A stretch of 6,731 nucleotides of DNA, taken from contig PBOV01000080.1 in assembly GCA_002724505.1 (NCBI GenBank), positions 1,908-8,638 on the forward strand. The letters are read 5' to 3'. Below are positions 1-6,729 of this stretch, piece after piece (within the stretch, counting starts at the first letter, position 1; the number at the start of each line of letters is the position of its first letter). This DNA is from Rhodospirillaceae bacterium. Its GTDB lineage: Bacteria; Pseudomonadota; Alphaproteobacteria; MPNO01; UBA2964. The notes under the pieces were generated by a model. The model worked only from the letters and a program-made list of their open reading frames with translations, made no database searches and was not told the DNA's origin. The position numbers and the translations under genes were made by a program.

Positions 1-107
1 AAAAAATTAAGAGCTGGCGGCGTGAGGCCGCTGAACGGATTACTCAAGAACGACGTCCTGATCTCTGGAAAAGGTATCAGGAGAGTCATATGGCGATAAA
101 GGATTAA
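1..107 (+). CDS. trmD: TrmD, tRNA (guanine-N1)-methyltransferase, C-terminal end only (5' truncated by window)
   Basis: The frame that begins at base 3 is open to the TAA at 105-107 and encodes about 34 residues. They are rich in Arg and Glu and contain the stretch [12 protein letters not shown], which resembles the C-terminal tail of alphaproteobacterial TrmD. TrmD is a SAM-dependent cytoplasmic enzyme that methylates N1 of G37 in tRNAs reading CNN/UNN-type codons and prevents +1 frameshifting. Only the C-terminal tail is present, with no SAM-binding knot, so the call rests on the tail motif and on the conserved trmD-rplS gene order. rplS starts 4 bases after the stop, and its Shine-Dalgarno sequence lies inside the last trmD codons. 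This suggests co-transcription and probably translational coupling. Confidence 0.85.
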   Translation, partial: KIKSWRREAAERITQERRPDLWKRYQESHMAIKD

Positions 108-111
108 GACC

Positions 112-624
112 ATGAATATTATCGAAACGCTTGAAGAAGAAGAAATCAGCAAGCTAACAGCTGAGCGAGAGGTCCCTGATTTTGGTGCCGGTGATACGCT
201 GCGCGTTCATGTTAAGGTCGTTGAAGGGACGCGCGAGCGGGTCCAAGTGTTTGAAGGTGTATGTATTGCCCGAAAAAATTCCGGGATCAATTCCGCATTT
301 ACTGTTCGAAAAATTTCATACGGTGAAGGAGTTGAACGTGTATTTCCTCTTTATTCGCCGAGGATCGAAAAAATTGAGGTTATCCGCCGTGGCGCTGTTC
401 GCCGTGCCAAACTTTATTACCTGCGTGAGTTGCGCGGCAAAAAGGCACGGATCGCTCAAAAGGTCGAACGTCGAGTGGGCGCTGACCAAGTTGCTAAAAA
501 AGAAGAAGTTGCGGTTGCCTCTGATGAAACTATTCAAGAGACAGAGTCTGAAATAGTAGCTGAAACGAACCCCTCTGAAGAGGGCGGTAAGGAAATAAAC
601 GCTGAAGGCAGTGAGGATAAGTAA
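112..624 (+). CDS. rplS: 50S ribosomal protein L19, with long acidic C-terminal extension
   Basis: This gene encodes a 170-residue L19, a 50S subunit protein located near the 30S interface. The N-terminus [15 protein letters not shown] matches the usual family start. The conserved core runs to about residue 120 and includes [20 protein letters not shown] (31-50) and the basic signature region [16 protein letters not shown] (92-107). The start is supported by AAAGGA at 98-103, 8 bases upstream. L19 in E. coli is about 115 residues. Here residues 131-170 form an extra tail with about 14 Asp/Glu and only two Lys, probably disordered. Alphaproteobacterial L19 proteins are often extended, so this is a lineage trait more than an error. 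No terminator is visible between rplS and leuC (625-677), so the leucine genes may be read from the ribosomal operon transcript. Confidence 0.97.
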   Translation: MNIIETLEEEEISKLTAEREVPDFGAGDTLRVHVKVVEGTRERVQVFEGVCIARKNSGINSAFTVRKISYGEGVERVFPLYSPRIEKIEVIRRGAVRRAKLYYLRELRGKKARIAQKVERRVGADQVAKKEEVAVASDETIQETESEIVAETNPSEEGGKEINAEGSEDK

Positions 625-664
625 GGATATAGCTGCTTAAAGTTAGGGGCTTTAATTTGACGAA

Positions 665-669
665 GGGAG
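665..669 (+). promoter_or_regulatory. Ribosome binding site that fixes the leuC start
   Basis: GGGAG at 665-669 lies 8 bases before ATG 678 and 5 bases before ATG 675. A TTG at 657 is in the same frame but lies upstream of this site and cannot use it. The site therefore argues for one of the two adjacent ATG codons and against the longer reading. Confidence 0.7.
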
Positions 670-677
670 TTGGAATG

Positions 678-2096
678 ATGTCGGGACCGAAGACATTATT
701 TGATAAGATTTGGCAAAGTCATTTAGTGGATGAGCAGGATGATGGCACGTGTCTTATCTATATCGATCGGCAATTGATTCATGAAATTACTAGTGCGCAG
801 GCATTCGATGGCTTACGAGAATCTGGTCGCAAGGCACGGCGGCCAGAGGCAAATCTCTGCGTACCGGATCACAACGTACCAACGACGCCCGGTCGCGGTG
901 GCACGGATGAGATTGAAGATGACGAATCTCGTATCCAGCTAGAGGTTCTAGAAAAGAATGCTGCGGAATTTGGCCTTCCGTATATTTCAATAAATGATGA
1001 ACGCCAGGGAATCGTCCATGTCATCGGGCCCGAGCAAGGTTTTACTCAGCCCGGAGTGACGTTGGTTTGCGGTGATTCTCACACCGCAACCCATGGTGCT
1101 TTCGGTGCGCTGGCCTTTGGTGTTGGGACGTCCGAGGTTGAACATGTACTTGCTACGCAGACCTTGATCCAGCGCCCAGCTAAAAATATGCGTATCACCG
1201 TCAATGGTTCATTACCTGTGGGCTGTACGGCTAAAGACTTGGTTTTAGCCATCATTGGTAAAATTGGAACTGCAGGCGGCACTGGACATGTTATCGAATA
1301 TGCGGGGCCAGCGGTTGAAGAGCTGTCGATGGAAGGTCGGATGACGGTTTGCAACATGACAATTGAAGCAGGGGCCCGTGCTGGGCTAGTAGCGCCGGAT
1401 GAAAAGACCTTCGAGTATTTAAAAGGTCGTCCGCAATGTCCAAAAGGCGCGCAATGGGAATTAGCCGTTGAGCGTTGGAGCAAGTTGCCATCTGACCCGG
1501 GTGCCACGTATGACACTGAAGTAGAGCTTGATGTTTCCGAAATTGTCCCGCAGGTAACTTGGGGAACGAGTCCTGAAGATGAGATTGGAATTACTAGTGT
1601 GGTGCCAAATCCCGCCGAGATAGTGGATGCAAATCGTCGCTCGGCGATGGAGCGCTCTCTGGAATATATGGACCTAAAACCAGGGACAAAGATGACTGAT
1701 ATACCGGTCGACAAAGTTTTTATTGGTTCCTGTACCAATTCACGAATAGAGGATATGCGGGCTGCGGCAGCGGTTGCTGAAGGTCGAAAGGTAGCGGATT
1801 CCGTTTATGCAATGGTCGTTCCAGGATCCGGTTTGGTTAAGATGCAGGCCGAGGAAGAGGGTCTGGATAAAATTTTTACCGAAGCCGGCTTTCACTGGCG
1901 TGAGCCAGGTTGTTCAATGTGTCTCGCTATGAATGGCGATATGCTGCAGCCTGGTGAACGATCGGCTTCCACTTCAAATCGGAATTTTGAGGGCCGTCAG
2001 GGCCCCGGGGGTAGAACCCATCTTGTAAGCCCTATGATGGCTGCTGCAGCGGCTATTGCGGGTCACCTGGCAGACGTCCGTGATTTGATCAAGTAA
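678..2096 (+). CDS. leuC: 3-isopropylmalate dehydratase, large subunit (LeuC)
   Basis: LeuC forms the cytoplasmic isopropylmalate isomerase with LeuD. It converts 2-isopropylmalate to 3-isopropylmalate through dehydration and rehydration on a [4Fe-4S] cluster. From ATG 678 the protein has 472 residues, close to the usual 466-476. The three cluster ligands are visible as Cys352 (in [10 protein letters not shown]) and Cys412 and Cys415 (in [10 protein letters not shown]). They keep the spacing of E. coli Cys347/407/410. Other aconitase-family blocks are [19 protein letters not shown] in the first third and the [13 protein letters not shown] signature near the end. The adjacent ATG 675 is an equally possible start. 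The TTG at 657 is unlikely because [12 protein letters not shown] aligns with typical family N-termini. The gene is intact and leads into leuD after 12 bases. Confidence 0.97.
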   Translation: MSGPKTLFDKIWQSHLVDEQDDGTCLIYIDRQLIHEITSAQAFDGLRESGRKARRPEANLCVPDHNVPTTPGRGGTDEIEDDESRIQLEVLEKNAAEFGLPYISINDERQGIVHVIGPEQGFTQPGVTLVCGDSHTATHGAFGALAFGVGTSEVEHVLATQTLIQRPAKNMRITVNGSLPVGCTAKDLVLAIIGKIGTAGGTGHVIEYAGPAVEELSMEGRMTVCNMTIEAGARAGLVAPDEKTFEYLKGRPQCPKGAQWELAVERWSKLPSDPGATYDTEVELDVSEIVPQVTWGTSPEDEIGITSVVPNPAEIVDANRRSAMERSLEYMDLKPGTKMTDIPVDKVFIGSCTNSRIEDMRAAAAVAEGRKVADSVYAMVVPGSGLVKMQAEEEGLDKIFTEAGFHWREPGCSMCLAMNGDMLQPGERSASTSNRNFEGRQGPGGRTHLVSPMMAAAAAIAGHLADVRDLIK

Positions 2097-2108
2097 GGAA
2101 AGGCTATA

Positions 2109-2723
2109 ATGGAAAAATTTACAAAATTGACGGCGGTAGCAGCCCCTTTACCAATCGTTAATTGCGACACGGATAAGATTATTCCGGCGCGTTTTCTCAA
2201 GACACTGACCCGCACGGGCCTTGGGAAAAATTTATTTGATCCGCTTCGTTATGATCCTAAAACGGGAGAAGAGAATCCTGATTTTGTGCTTAATAAACCA
2301 GCATACCGAAATGCAGAAATTCTCGTTGCCGGTCACAATTTCGGTTGCGGGTCTTCCCGCGAACATGCTCCCTGGGCCTTATTAGATTTTGGTATTCGAT
2401 GTGTAATATCTACAGATTTTGCTGACATCTTCTATAACAATAGTTCGAAGAACGGTATACTGTTAATCAAAGTATCGCGGGAAGAGTTAGAGAAGTTGTT
2501 GGGGGACTCCGAACGTGGTGCTAATGCAACTATGACGGTAGATCTCGAAAATCAGGAAATCACCAACGCCGACGGCGAAAAAATTTCTTTTGAAGTAGAT
2601 TCCTTTAAAAAACACTGCCTTCTTAATGGTCTTGATGACATCGGACTCACTTTACAGAAAGAATCATCAATTTCGTCTTATGAGGAAAAACAGAAAGCGT
2701 CAGAGCCTTGGCTCTATGCATAA
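2109..2723 (+). CDS. leuD: 3-isopropylmalate dehydratase, small subunit (LeuD)
   Basis: LeuD is the small, swivelling-domain subunit that completes the isopropylmalate isomerase active site with LeuC. The product has 204 residues, against 201 in E. coli. It shows the N-terminal block [20 protein letters not shown] and the substrate-loop motif [14 protein letters not shown] from residue 78. The conserved C-terminal region [17 protein letters not shown] is also present. AAGGA at 2095-2099 overlaps the leuC stop codon and lies 9 bases before ATG 2109. This fits translational coupling that would keep the two subunits in balance. A strong intrinsic terminator follows 26 bases after the stop, so leuD is the last gene of this transcription unit. 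Confidence 0.97.
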   Translation: MEKFTKLTAVAAPLPIVNCDTDKIIPARFLKTLTRTGLGKNLFDPLRYDPKTGEENPDFVLNKPAYRNAEILVAGHNFGCGSSREHAPWALLDFGIRCVISTDFADIFYNNSSKNGILLIKVSREELEKLLGDSERGANATMTVDLENQEITNADGEKISFEVDSFKKHCLLNGLDDIGLTLQKESSISSYEEKQKASEPWLYA

Positions 2724-2749
2724 CGCTCGACATAATCCGATGTAATTAG

Positions 2750-2776
2750 GGCGGGTCTTCGGACCCGCCATTTTTT
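2750..2776 (+). terminator. Intrinsic terminator after leuD with cUUCGg loop
   Basis: GGCGGGTC at 2750-2757 and GACCCGCC at 2762-2769 form a perfect 8-bp, GC-rich stem. The loop TTCG (2758-2761) is closed by a C-G pair, giving the exceptionally stable cUUCGg tetraloop. After one A comes a run of six T (2771-2776). This is a classical Rho-independent terminator on the + strand. It separates leuCD from leuB, which therefore probably has its own promoter in 2777-2845. I found no convincing -35/-10 pair there. Confidence 0.95.
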
Positions 2777-2858
2777 ATAACGAAACAGGGACTCCCAACC
2801 TCGATATGGGTATGTTAGAGCTTCCTGCGGAAAAATAGAATTAAGAAGGAAAATTTAG

Positions 2859-3974
2859 ATGGCTGCCAATAAAAAGATATTGATGTTGCCTGGCGATGGA
2901 ATTGGTCCCGAAGTTATGGGTGAGGTTGGCCGTGTGATGGATTGGATGTCTAAAAATCGCCAGGTTAGCTTTGATACCGAAGAGGATATCATCGGCGGCG
3001 CTTGCATTGACGCATATGGCGTACCTATGAAAGAGGAGACTATTGAGGCCGCTCGAACAGCCGACGCAGTTTTACTTGGAGCAGTTGGCGGTCCTAAATG
3101 GGATAACGTCGATTTTGACATACGCCCGGAAGCTGGTCTCCTTCAAATCCGAAAGGAACTTGGTTTATTTGCTAATTTGCGTCCTGCGATCGTGTTCGAT
3201 GCGCTGGCCGATGCCTCAAGTTTAAAACGCGAGATAGTTGCGGGCCTGGATATTTTGATCGTTCGTGAGCTTACGGGGGGCATCTATTTTGGTGAACCGC
3301 GAGGGGTTGAGGGTTTATCAGGCGGCGGCAAGCGCGGATACAATTCGCTGGTTTACACCACACCGGAAGTGGAGAGGATTGCGAGAGTTGGCTTTGAGCT
3401 TGCCATGAAACGTAACAAGAAACTTTGCTCAATCGACAAAGCTAACGTTCTTGAGAGTACTAAAATGTGGCGAGAGGAAGTTGTTCGTATCGCACCAGAT
3501 TATCCTGAAGTTGAGCTTTCCCATATGCTTGTGGACAATGCTGCGATGCAGCTTGTCCGTGATCCCAAACAGTTTGATGTGATTGTCACAACCAATATGT
3601 TTGGGGATATCTTGTCGGATTGCGCTTCCATGGCGACCGGGTCACTTGGCATGTTGCCTTCGGCTTCATTGGGTGCGCCGGATGCCAGTGGCAAGCGCAA
3701 CGCACTTTATGAACCAGTGCACGGCACTGCGCCAGATATTGCTGGGCAAGGTAAAGCTAATCCGTTAGCCATGATGTTGAGCTTTGCAATGATGCTGCGC
3801 TACTCATTTGATATGGGTGAGGATGCCGATAATGTTGAATCAGCAGTGGAAAGAGTGCTCGACGCGGGTTTGCGTACAGGAGATATTATGTCGGACGGCA
3901 AAAAATTAGTATCGACTGAGGCGATGGGAAAAGCGGTAATCGCGGAGATAGATCAAATCTTCGCATCCCAATAG
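2859..3974 (+). CDS. leuB: 3-isopropylmalate dehydrogenase (LeuB)
   Basis: LeuB oxidises 3-isopropylmalate with NAD+ and a divalent metal, giving the precursor of 2-oxoisocaproate in leucine synthesis. The product has 371 residues, within the family range of about 350-370. It shows [11 protein letters not shown] near the N-terminus, GAVGGPKWD, and [13 protein letters not shown] with catalytic Tyr143. Lys194 lies in SIDKANVL. The metal-binding aspartates are Asp226 (VDNAAMQL), Asp250 and Asp254 (FGDILSD). These match E. coli Tyr145, Lys195 and Asp227/251/255. The family signature region continues as [12 protein letters not shown], and [15 protein letters not shown] follows. AAGAAGGA at 2843-2850 lies 8 bases before ATG 2859. 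The gene stands downstream of the leuCD terminator, so it is a separate transcription unit although it serves the same pathway. Confidence 0.97.
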   Translation: MAANKKILMLPGDGIGPEVMGEVGRVMDWMSKNRQVSFDTEEDIIGGACIDAYGVPMKEETIEAARTADAVLLGAVGGPKWDNVDFDIRPEAGLLQIRKELGLFANLRPAIVFDALADASSLKREIVAGLDILIVRELTGGIYFGEPRGVEGLSGGGKRGYNSLVYTTPEVERIARVGFELAMKRNKKLCSIDKANVLESTKMWREEVVRIAPDYPEVELSHMLVDNAAMQLVRDPKQFDVIVTTNMFGDILSDCASMATGSLGMLPSASLGAPDASGKRNALYEPVHGTAPDIAGQGKANPLAMMLSFAMMLRYSFDMGEDADNVESAVERVLDAGLRTGDIMSDGKKLVSTEAMGKAVIAEIDQIFASQ

Positions 3975-4044
3975 CTAAATTTCTTGTTGAAACGCCTCAA
4001 TAGTCTTGATATTTCCTCAGAAATAATCTGTAAAGGAATAACGC

Positions 4045-4209
4045 ATGCAGTATCTTTTAGGCGTAACATCGACGGTCTTTTTTATACTAGCAACTGTTAT
4101 CGGCGCCCATGCCTGCAGCGCCAGTCATAGCAAGTCTGTAGGTATATCTTCGTCGATACATACGGCTGATGTTCCAATTGTGACACCGAAGCCGACTCCG
4201 GGCGACTGA
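4045..4209 (+). CDS. Small hypothetical protein, 54 residues, secreted or membrane-anchored type
   Basis: I do not recognise this gene. ATG 4045 is preceded by AAAGGA at 4032-4037 with a 7-base spacer, as good a site as those of its neighbours. The reading frame closes at TGA 4207-4209. Residues 3-20 are hydrophobic (YLLGVTSTVFFILATVIG), followed by AHAC with Cys24. AHA before Cys fits a signal peptidase I A-x-A site. The same place is a poor lipobox, because His at -2 and Ala at -3 are unusual, so a lipoprotein is possible but not favoured. There is no Lys or Arg before the hydrophobic stretch, which is atypical for a signal peptide, so an N-terminal membrane anchor is an alternative. The remainder is Ser-rich and ends Pro-rich (VPIVTPKPTPGD). 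It starts 70 bases after leuB with no strong terminator between and could be co-transcribed with leuB. The protein could still be spurious. Confidence 0.5.
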   Translation: MQYLLGVTSTVFFILATVIGAHACSASHSKSVGISSSIHTADVPIVTPKPTPGD

Positions 4210-4449
4210 GAATTTTAATATAATTATATAAACTGCACGCCCAAGTGATTGGCACGCGTTAGGTTTTAACATTTAGGGTAAATCGTAAGTATGAGGTACC
4301 TTTAATAGAATCTTGGCGTTCATTTTTCAGCGTAAACTTGGAATTAAAAATAAAATCATAACTTGAAAAACGCTACTCAGGATCGTAATTGAGGGCTTCG
4401 GTTTTTGCAGCGTTTGATGATCGTTGTTAATTTACATGGGAACTAGATT
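4210..4449 (+). other. AT-rich intergenic region and leader before asd
   Basis: This 240-base stretch contains no ORF I can support. It begins with an AT-rich segment that includes a perfect TATAAT (4219-4224), but no matching -35 lies about 17 bases upstream. In the second half, AAACGCT (4368-4374) is complementary to AGCGTTT (4409-4415). Its core ACGCT also pairs with AGCGT at 4329-4333. An imperfect direct repeat is present, TTTTTCAGCGT at 4323-4333 and TTTTTGCAGCGT at 4402-4413. A promoter for asd is expected here, but its exact place is not clear. I could not match the region to the lysine riboswitch or another known leader. Confidence 0.4.
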
Positions 4450-5523
4450 ATGGGGTACAAAGTCGCCGTCGTTGGCGCCACTGGCAATGTAGGCCGTGAA
4501 ATATTGCAGACTCTTTCTGAGCGAGCATTTCCGGTCGATGAAATTGTTGCATTAGCTTCCGAGAGGTCATCTGGACGTGAAGTCTCGTTCGGTGAAAAAG
4601 ATATACTCAAGGTTCGGGAATTGAATGATTTTGATTTTACCGGATTTGATGTTGGGTTGTTCTCCCCAGGAGCAAAAGTTTCTGCGATACATGGGCCGCG
4701 GGCGGCGAAGGCGGGGTGTGTAGTAATTGATAACACCTCTGAATTCCGAATGGACCCCGACGTTCCCCTTGTAATACCAGAAGTAAATGCAGGGGCGATC
4801 GAACTTCATACAAAAAGAAATATTATTGCTAATCCAAATTGCTCTACAATTCAGTTGGTTATGGCTTTGAAGCCATTGCATGATGCAGCAAAAATTCGGC
4901 GGGTAGTGGTTTCAACCTACCAGTCTGTTTCTGGTGGCGGTAAGGCTGCTATGGACGAACTGTTTAACCAGACGCGGGGTATTTTTGTAAACGATCAGGC
5001 TGTGCCGGACCAGTTCACAAAGCAGATTGCTTTTAATGTTATTCCCCATATTGATGTCTTTATGGATGGTGGTGATACCAAGGAAGAGTGGAAAATGAGG
5101 GTTGAGACAAAAAAGATTCTCGACCGAGAGATTAAAATCAGTGCCACATGCGTGCGGGTACCGGTATTTGTTGGGCACGCAGAGTCAGTCAATGTCGAGC
5201 TTGCGAATGAGTTAACGGTGGAGCACGCTCGCAACCTTTTTCGTTCTATGCCCGGCGTTACTTTAATCGACCATAGAGCCGACGAAGGTTATGTTACGCC
5301 TGTAGAATGTGCGGGCGATGATATGGTCTACGTCAGCCGCGTTAGGAAAGACCCAAGTATTAAATTTGGACTTTCATTTTGGTGTGTGTCTGACAACCTC
5401 CGTAAAGGAGCCGCACTGAACGCCGTCCAGATCGCTGAGCACCTTTTTGGTGTGCAGCCGGCGGAGTTAAATGAGGATGACGAAAAATATCTTACATTGG
5501 CGGTAGATGATCCTGGCGATTAG
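4450..5523 (+). CDS. asd: Aspartate-semialdehyde dehydrogenase
   Basis: Asd reduces L-4-aspartyl phosphate to aspartate semialdehyde with NADPH. This step is shared by lysine/diaminopimelate, threonine and methionine synthesis. The 357-residue product shows the nucleotide-binding loop GATGNVG (residues 9-15) and substrate-side Arg100 in SEFRMDPDVP. The catalytic Cys131 lies in NPNCSTIQLV, Gln158 in STYQSVSGGG, and the acid/base His243 in VFVGHAESVNVE. The Cys131-to-Gln158 spacing equals that of E. coli Cys135-Gln162. The start at ATG 4450 fits the family N-terminus (YKVAVVGATG). Its ribosome site is weak, with only GGGA at 4438-4441. The protein is somewhat longer than the usual 340 or so residues because of an acidic tail after about residue 338 (ELNEDDEKYLTLAVDDPGD). 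Asd beside leuB is a common alphaproteobacterial arrangement. Confidence 0.97.
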   Translation: MGYKVAVVGATGNVGREILQTLSERAFPVDEIVALASERSSGREVSFGEKDILKVRELNDFDFTGFDVGLFSPGAKVSAIHGPRAAKAGCVVIDNTSEFRMDPDVPLVIPEVNAGAIELHTKRNIIANPNCSTIQLVMALKPLHDAAKIRRVVVSTYQSVSGGGKAAMDELFNQTRGIFVNDQAVPDQFTKQIAFNVIPHIDVFMDGGDTKEEWKMRVETKKILDREIKISATCVRVPVFVGHAESVNVELANELTVEHARNLFRSMPGVTLIDHRADEGYVTPVECAGDDMVYVSRVRKDPSIKFGLSFWCVSDNLRKGAALNAVQIAEHLFGVQPAELNEDDEKYLTLAVDDPGD

Positions 5524-5638
5524 GGCGGGGCGGTAGAAGTCGATTAACAAGCCAAATCTTTGAAACCAGGCAATAGCGTCAAATAAATATAAATATCTGC
5601 TACTTAGGCTATTTCTGCAGAGAGCGGATCTATTTAAA

Positions 5639-5652
5639 TGTGAGTTTTCACA
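5639..5652. promoter_or_regulatory. Perfect palindrome TGTGA-N4-TCACA, possible operator
   Basis: TGTGA (5639-5643) and TCACA (5648-5652) are exact reverse complements separated by four bases. The half-sites equal those of CRP, but the 4-base spacing is that of FNR-type sites, not the 6 bases of CRP. It lies 200 bases before the lyase start and about 140 bases before the candidate -10, which is far for a simple activator. It may be a binding site for an unidentified regulator, a small hairpin, or chance. Confidence 0.25.
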
Positions 5653-5770
5653 CTATCGGGCCCCGCTTATGCAATCCGAGCCGGCGTTCCGACAATAATA
5701 AATACGTCTTCAATATATTGGTGGCATTCGATTGTTATTTTAGTGCTGGTTTATCACTGTCCTTTATCCC

Positions 5771-5799
5771 TTTTTGCACTTGACGGGTTTCCTTATAAT
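5771..5799 (+). promoter_or_regulatory. Candidate promoter of the CoA ester lyase gene
   Basis: TATAAT at 5794-5799 matches the sigma-70 -10 consensus exactly. At the usual 17-base distance the -35 position holds only TTTTTG (5771-5776). The better match TTGACG (5780-5785) is only 8 bases from the -10 and cannot be its partner. If used, this promoter would give a leader of about 30 bases before ATG 5839. The call rests mainly on the -10. Confidence 0.35.
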
Positions 5800-5826
5800 A
5801 GTGCTGAGGATCAGAAAAATTTCGCT

Positions 5827-5831
5827 GGGAG
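5827..5831 (+). promoter_or_regulatory. Ribosome binding site that fixes the CoA ester lyase start
   Basis: GGGAG lies 7 bases before ATG 5839. It supports that codon over the in-frame GTG at 5743, whose upstream sequence (TTGTTATTTTA) has no purine-rich site. Confidence 0.75.
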
Positions 5832-5838
5832 TTTTGTT

Positions 5839-6729
5839 ATGACTGCTGATCAAAAAATTGCTGACCGGCCTCGCCGCAGCGCCATGTATACCCCTGGCGC
5901 TAACAAACGTGCTTTAGAAAAAGGTCGCGAAGTGCCTGCCGATATCCTCATTATGGATTTAGAAGACGGCGTGGCACCAGATGCGAAAGCTTCGGCGCGC
6001 GTAAATATTTTGCAAGTTCTGGGAGAGGGTGGCTATGGGCGCCGTGAGGTAGGTGTTCGAATTAATGGGGTGGGTAGTGAATGGCATGAACAGGACGTGG
6101 CCGCGGTTGCGACGTCTGGGGCGAATATGATTGTCGTCCCTAAGGTGGATACGCCAGAGATGGTTGTTAAAATTGCTGAGCATTTAGAAGGGTTTGGGGC
6201 GCCCGTGGATATGCAGATTTGGTGCATGATCGAAACTGCGCGCGGCGTACTTAATGTAAATACGATTGCGGCAGCAAATTCACGAGTGGGCGCGCTTCTT
6301 ATAGGCTCCGCTGATTTAACCAAAGATTTAAAGGCTCAGCATGTCCCGGATCGCCTTCCCTTAATGACGAGTATCCAACTTTGTGTACTAGCAGCTCGGG
6401 CTAATAACCTGACTATTCTTGATAGCCCATTTTTTGACCTTTCTGATGATGATGGTTTTCTGGGATCCTGTCGGCAGGGACGGGCAATGGGGTTTGATGG
6501 AAAAACCTTGCTTCACCCGAAGACGGTCGCTGGCGCGAATGCTATCTTTGGCCCCTCTAAAGAAGAAATCAGCTGGGCGCACAAAATTACTAAGGCGCAT
6601 CAGAGAGCCTTGGCTGAAGGCAGAGGTGTAACCCTTGTGGATGGGCAACTCGTCGAAGGACTCCACGTAGAGGAAGCCCAGCGGTTAGTCCTTATGGCAG
6701 AAACAATTAAAGAATTAGAAGAGACCTAA
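5839..6729 (+). CDS. CitE/HpcH-HpaI family CoA ester lyase, malyl-CoA lyase/thioesterase-like
   Basis: The gene encodes a 296-residue TIM-barrel enzyme of the citrate-lyase beta-chain-like family, close to the 280-320 residues usual there. The first conserved block is RSAMYTPGANKRALEKG. Next are MDLEDGVAPDAK (Asp40, Glu42, Asp43) and VRING with Arg74. The presumed Mg-binding residues are Glu132 in MIETARG and Asp159 in GSADLTKDL. Later blocks are RPDRL-like PDRLPL, LCVLAARANNLTILD, GFDGKTLLHPKT and GQLVEGLHVEEAQR. From memory it most resembles Mcl2-type (3S)-malyl-CoA thioesterase of Rhodobacter, which acts with malyl-CoA lyase in glyoxylate/ethylmalonyl-CoA metabolism. A malyl-CoA, methylmalyl-CoA or citramalyl-CoA lyase is equally compatible with the motifs. 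No citrate lyase alpha or gamma genes are nearby, so a true CitE role is unlikely. The start rests on GGGAG at 5827-5831. The gene is probably monocistronic on its 5' side. Confidence 0.88.
   Translation: MTADQKIADRPRRSAMYTPGANKRALEKGREVPADILIMDLEDGVAPDAKASARVNILQVLGEGGYGRREVGVRINGVGSEWHEQDVAAVATSGANMIVVPKVDTPEMVVKIAEHLEGFGAPVDMQIWCMIETARGVLNVNTIAAANSRVGALLIGSADLTKDLKAQHVPDRLPLMTSIQLCVLAARANNLTILDSPFFDLSDDDGFLGSCRQGRAMGFDGKTLLHPKTVAGANAIFGPSKEEISWAHKITKAHQRALAEGRGVTLVDGQLVEGLHVEEAQRLVLMAETIKELEET

Larger units (their letters stand above)
5524..5838 (+). other. Intergenic region between asd and the CoA ester lyase gene
   Basis: These 315 bases contain no gene I can support. No clear intrinsic terminator for asd is visible. 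The notable elements are a perfect short palindrome at 5639-5652 and a consensus -10 hexamer at 5794-5799. The lyase reading frame stays open upstream to a GTG at 5743, but the segment 5743-5838 does not look like part of the protein. Confidence 0.6.

Noticed and set aside
657..677. Upstream TTG start for LeuC
   Set aside because: The ribosome site at 665-669 lies downstream of it, and the extra residues are not part of the family N-terminus.
1079..1738. Long antisense reading frame (219 codons) within leuC
   Set aside because: It lies opposite strongly conserved leuC, has Ser/Pro/Thr-rich low-complexity composition and no recognisable domain. It is best explained as a shadow of leuC codon bias.
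2805..2837. Ten-codon ORF in the leuB leader as a leucine leader peptide
   Set aside because: It contains only two Leu codons in ten, has no ribosome site, and no attenuator hairpin lies between it and leuB.
4010..4025. Hairpin TATTTC/GAAATA after leuB as a terminator
   Set aside because: The stem is only 6 bp and AT-rich, and no T run follows, so it is too weak to call.
4250..4265. Possible sigma-54 promoter (TGGCACG, perfect -24 element)
   Set aside because: At the required distance the -12 element reads AGGTT instead of TTGCA/T and lacks the essential GC.
4087..4272. Minus-strand frame of 61 codons overlapping the small ORF at 4045
   Set aside because: There is no Shine-Dalgarno sequence before its ATG, and the product looks random. 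The + strand ORF has a good ribosome site and an organised N-terminus.
4391..4406. GAGGGC-TTCG-GTTTTT before asd as a terminator
   Set aside because: The stem would consist mostly of G-U wobble pairs with a single G-C pair and is unlikely to terminate.
5743..5838. GTG start and 32-residue N-terminal extension of the CoA ester lyase
   Set aside because: There is no ribosome site before GTG 5743, and the segment includes a consensus -10 hexamer. Family homology begins after ATG 5839, which has GGGAG 7 bases upstream.
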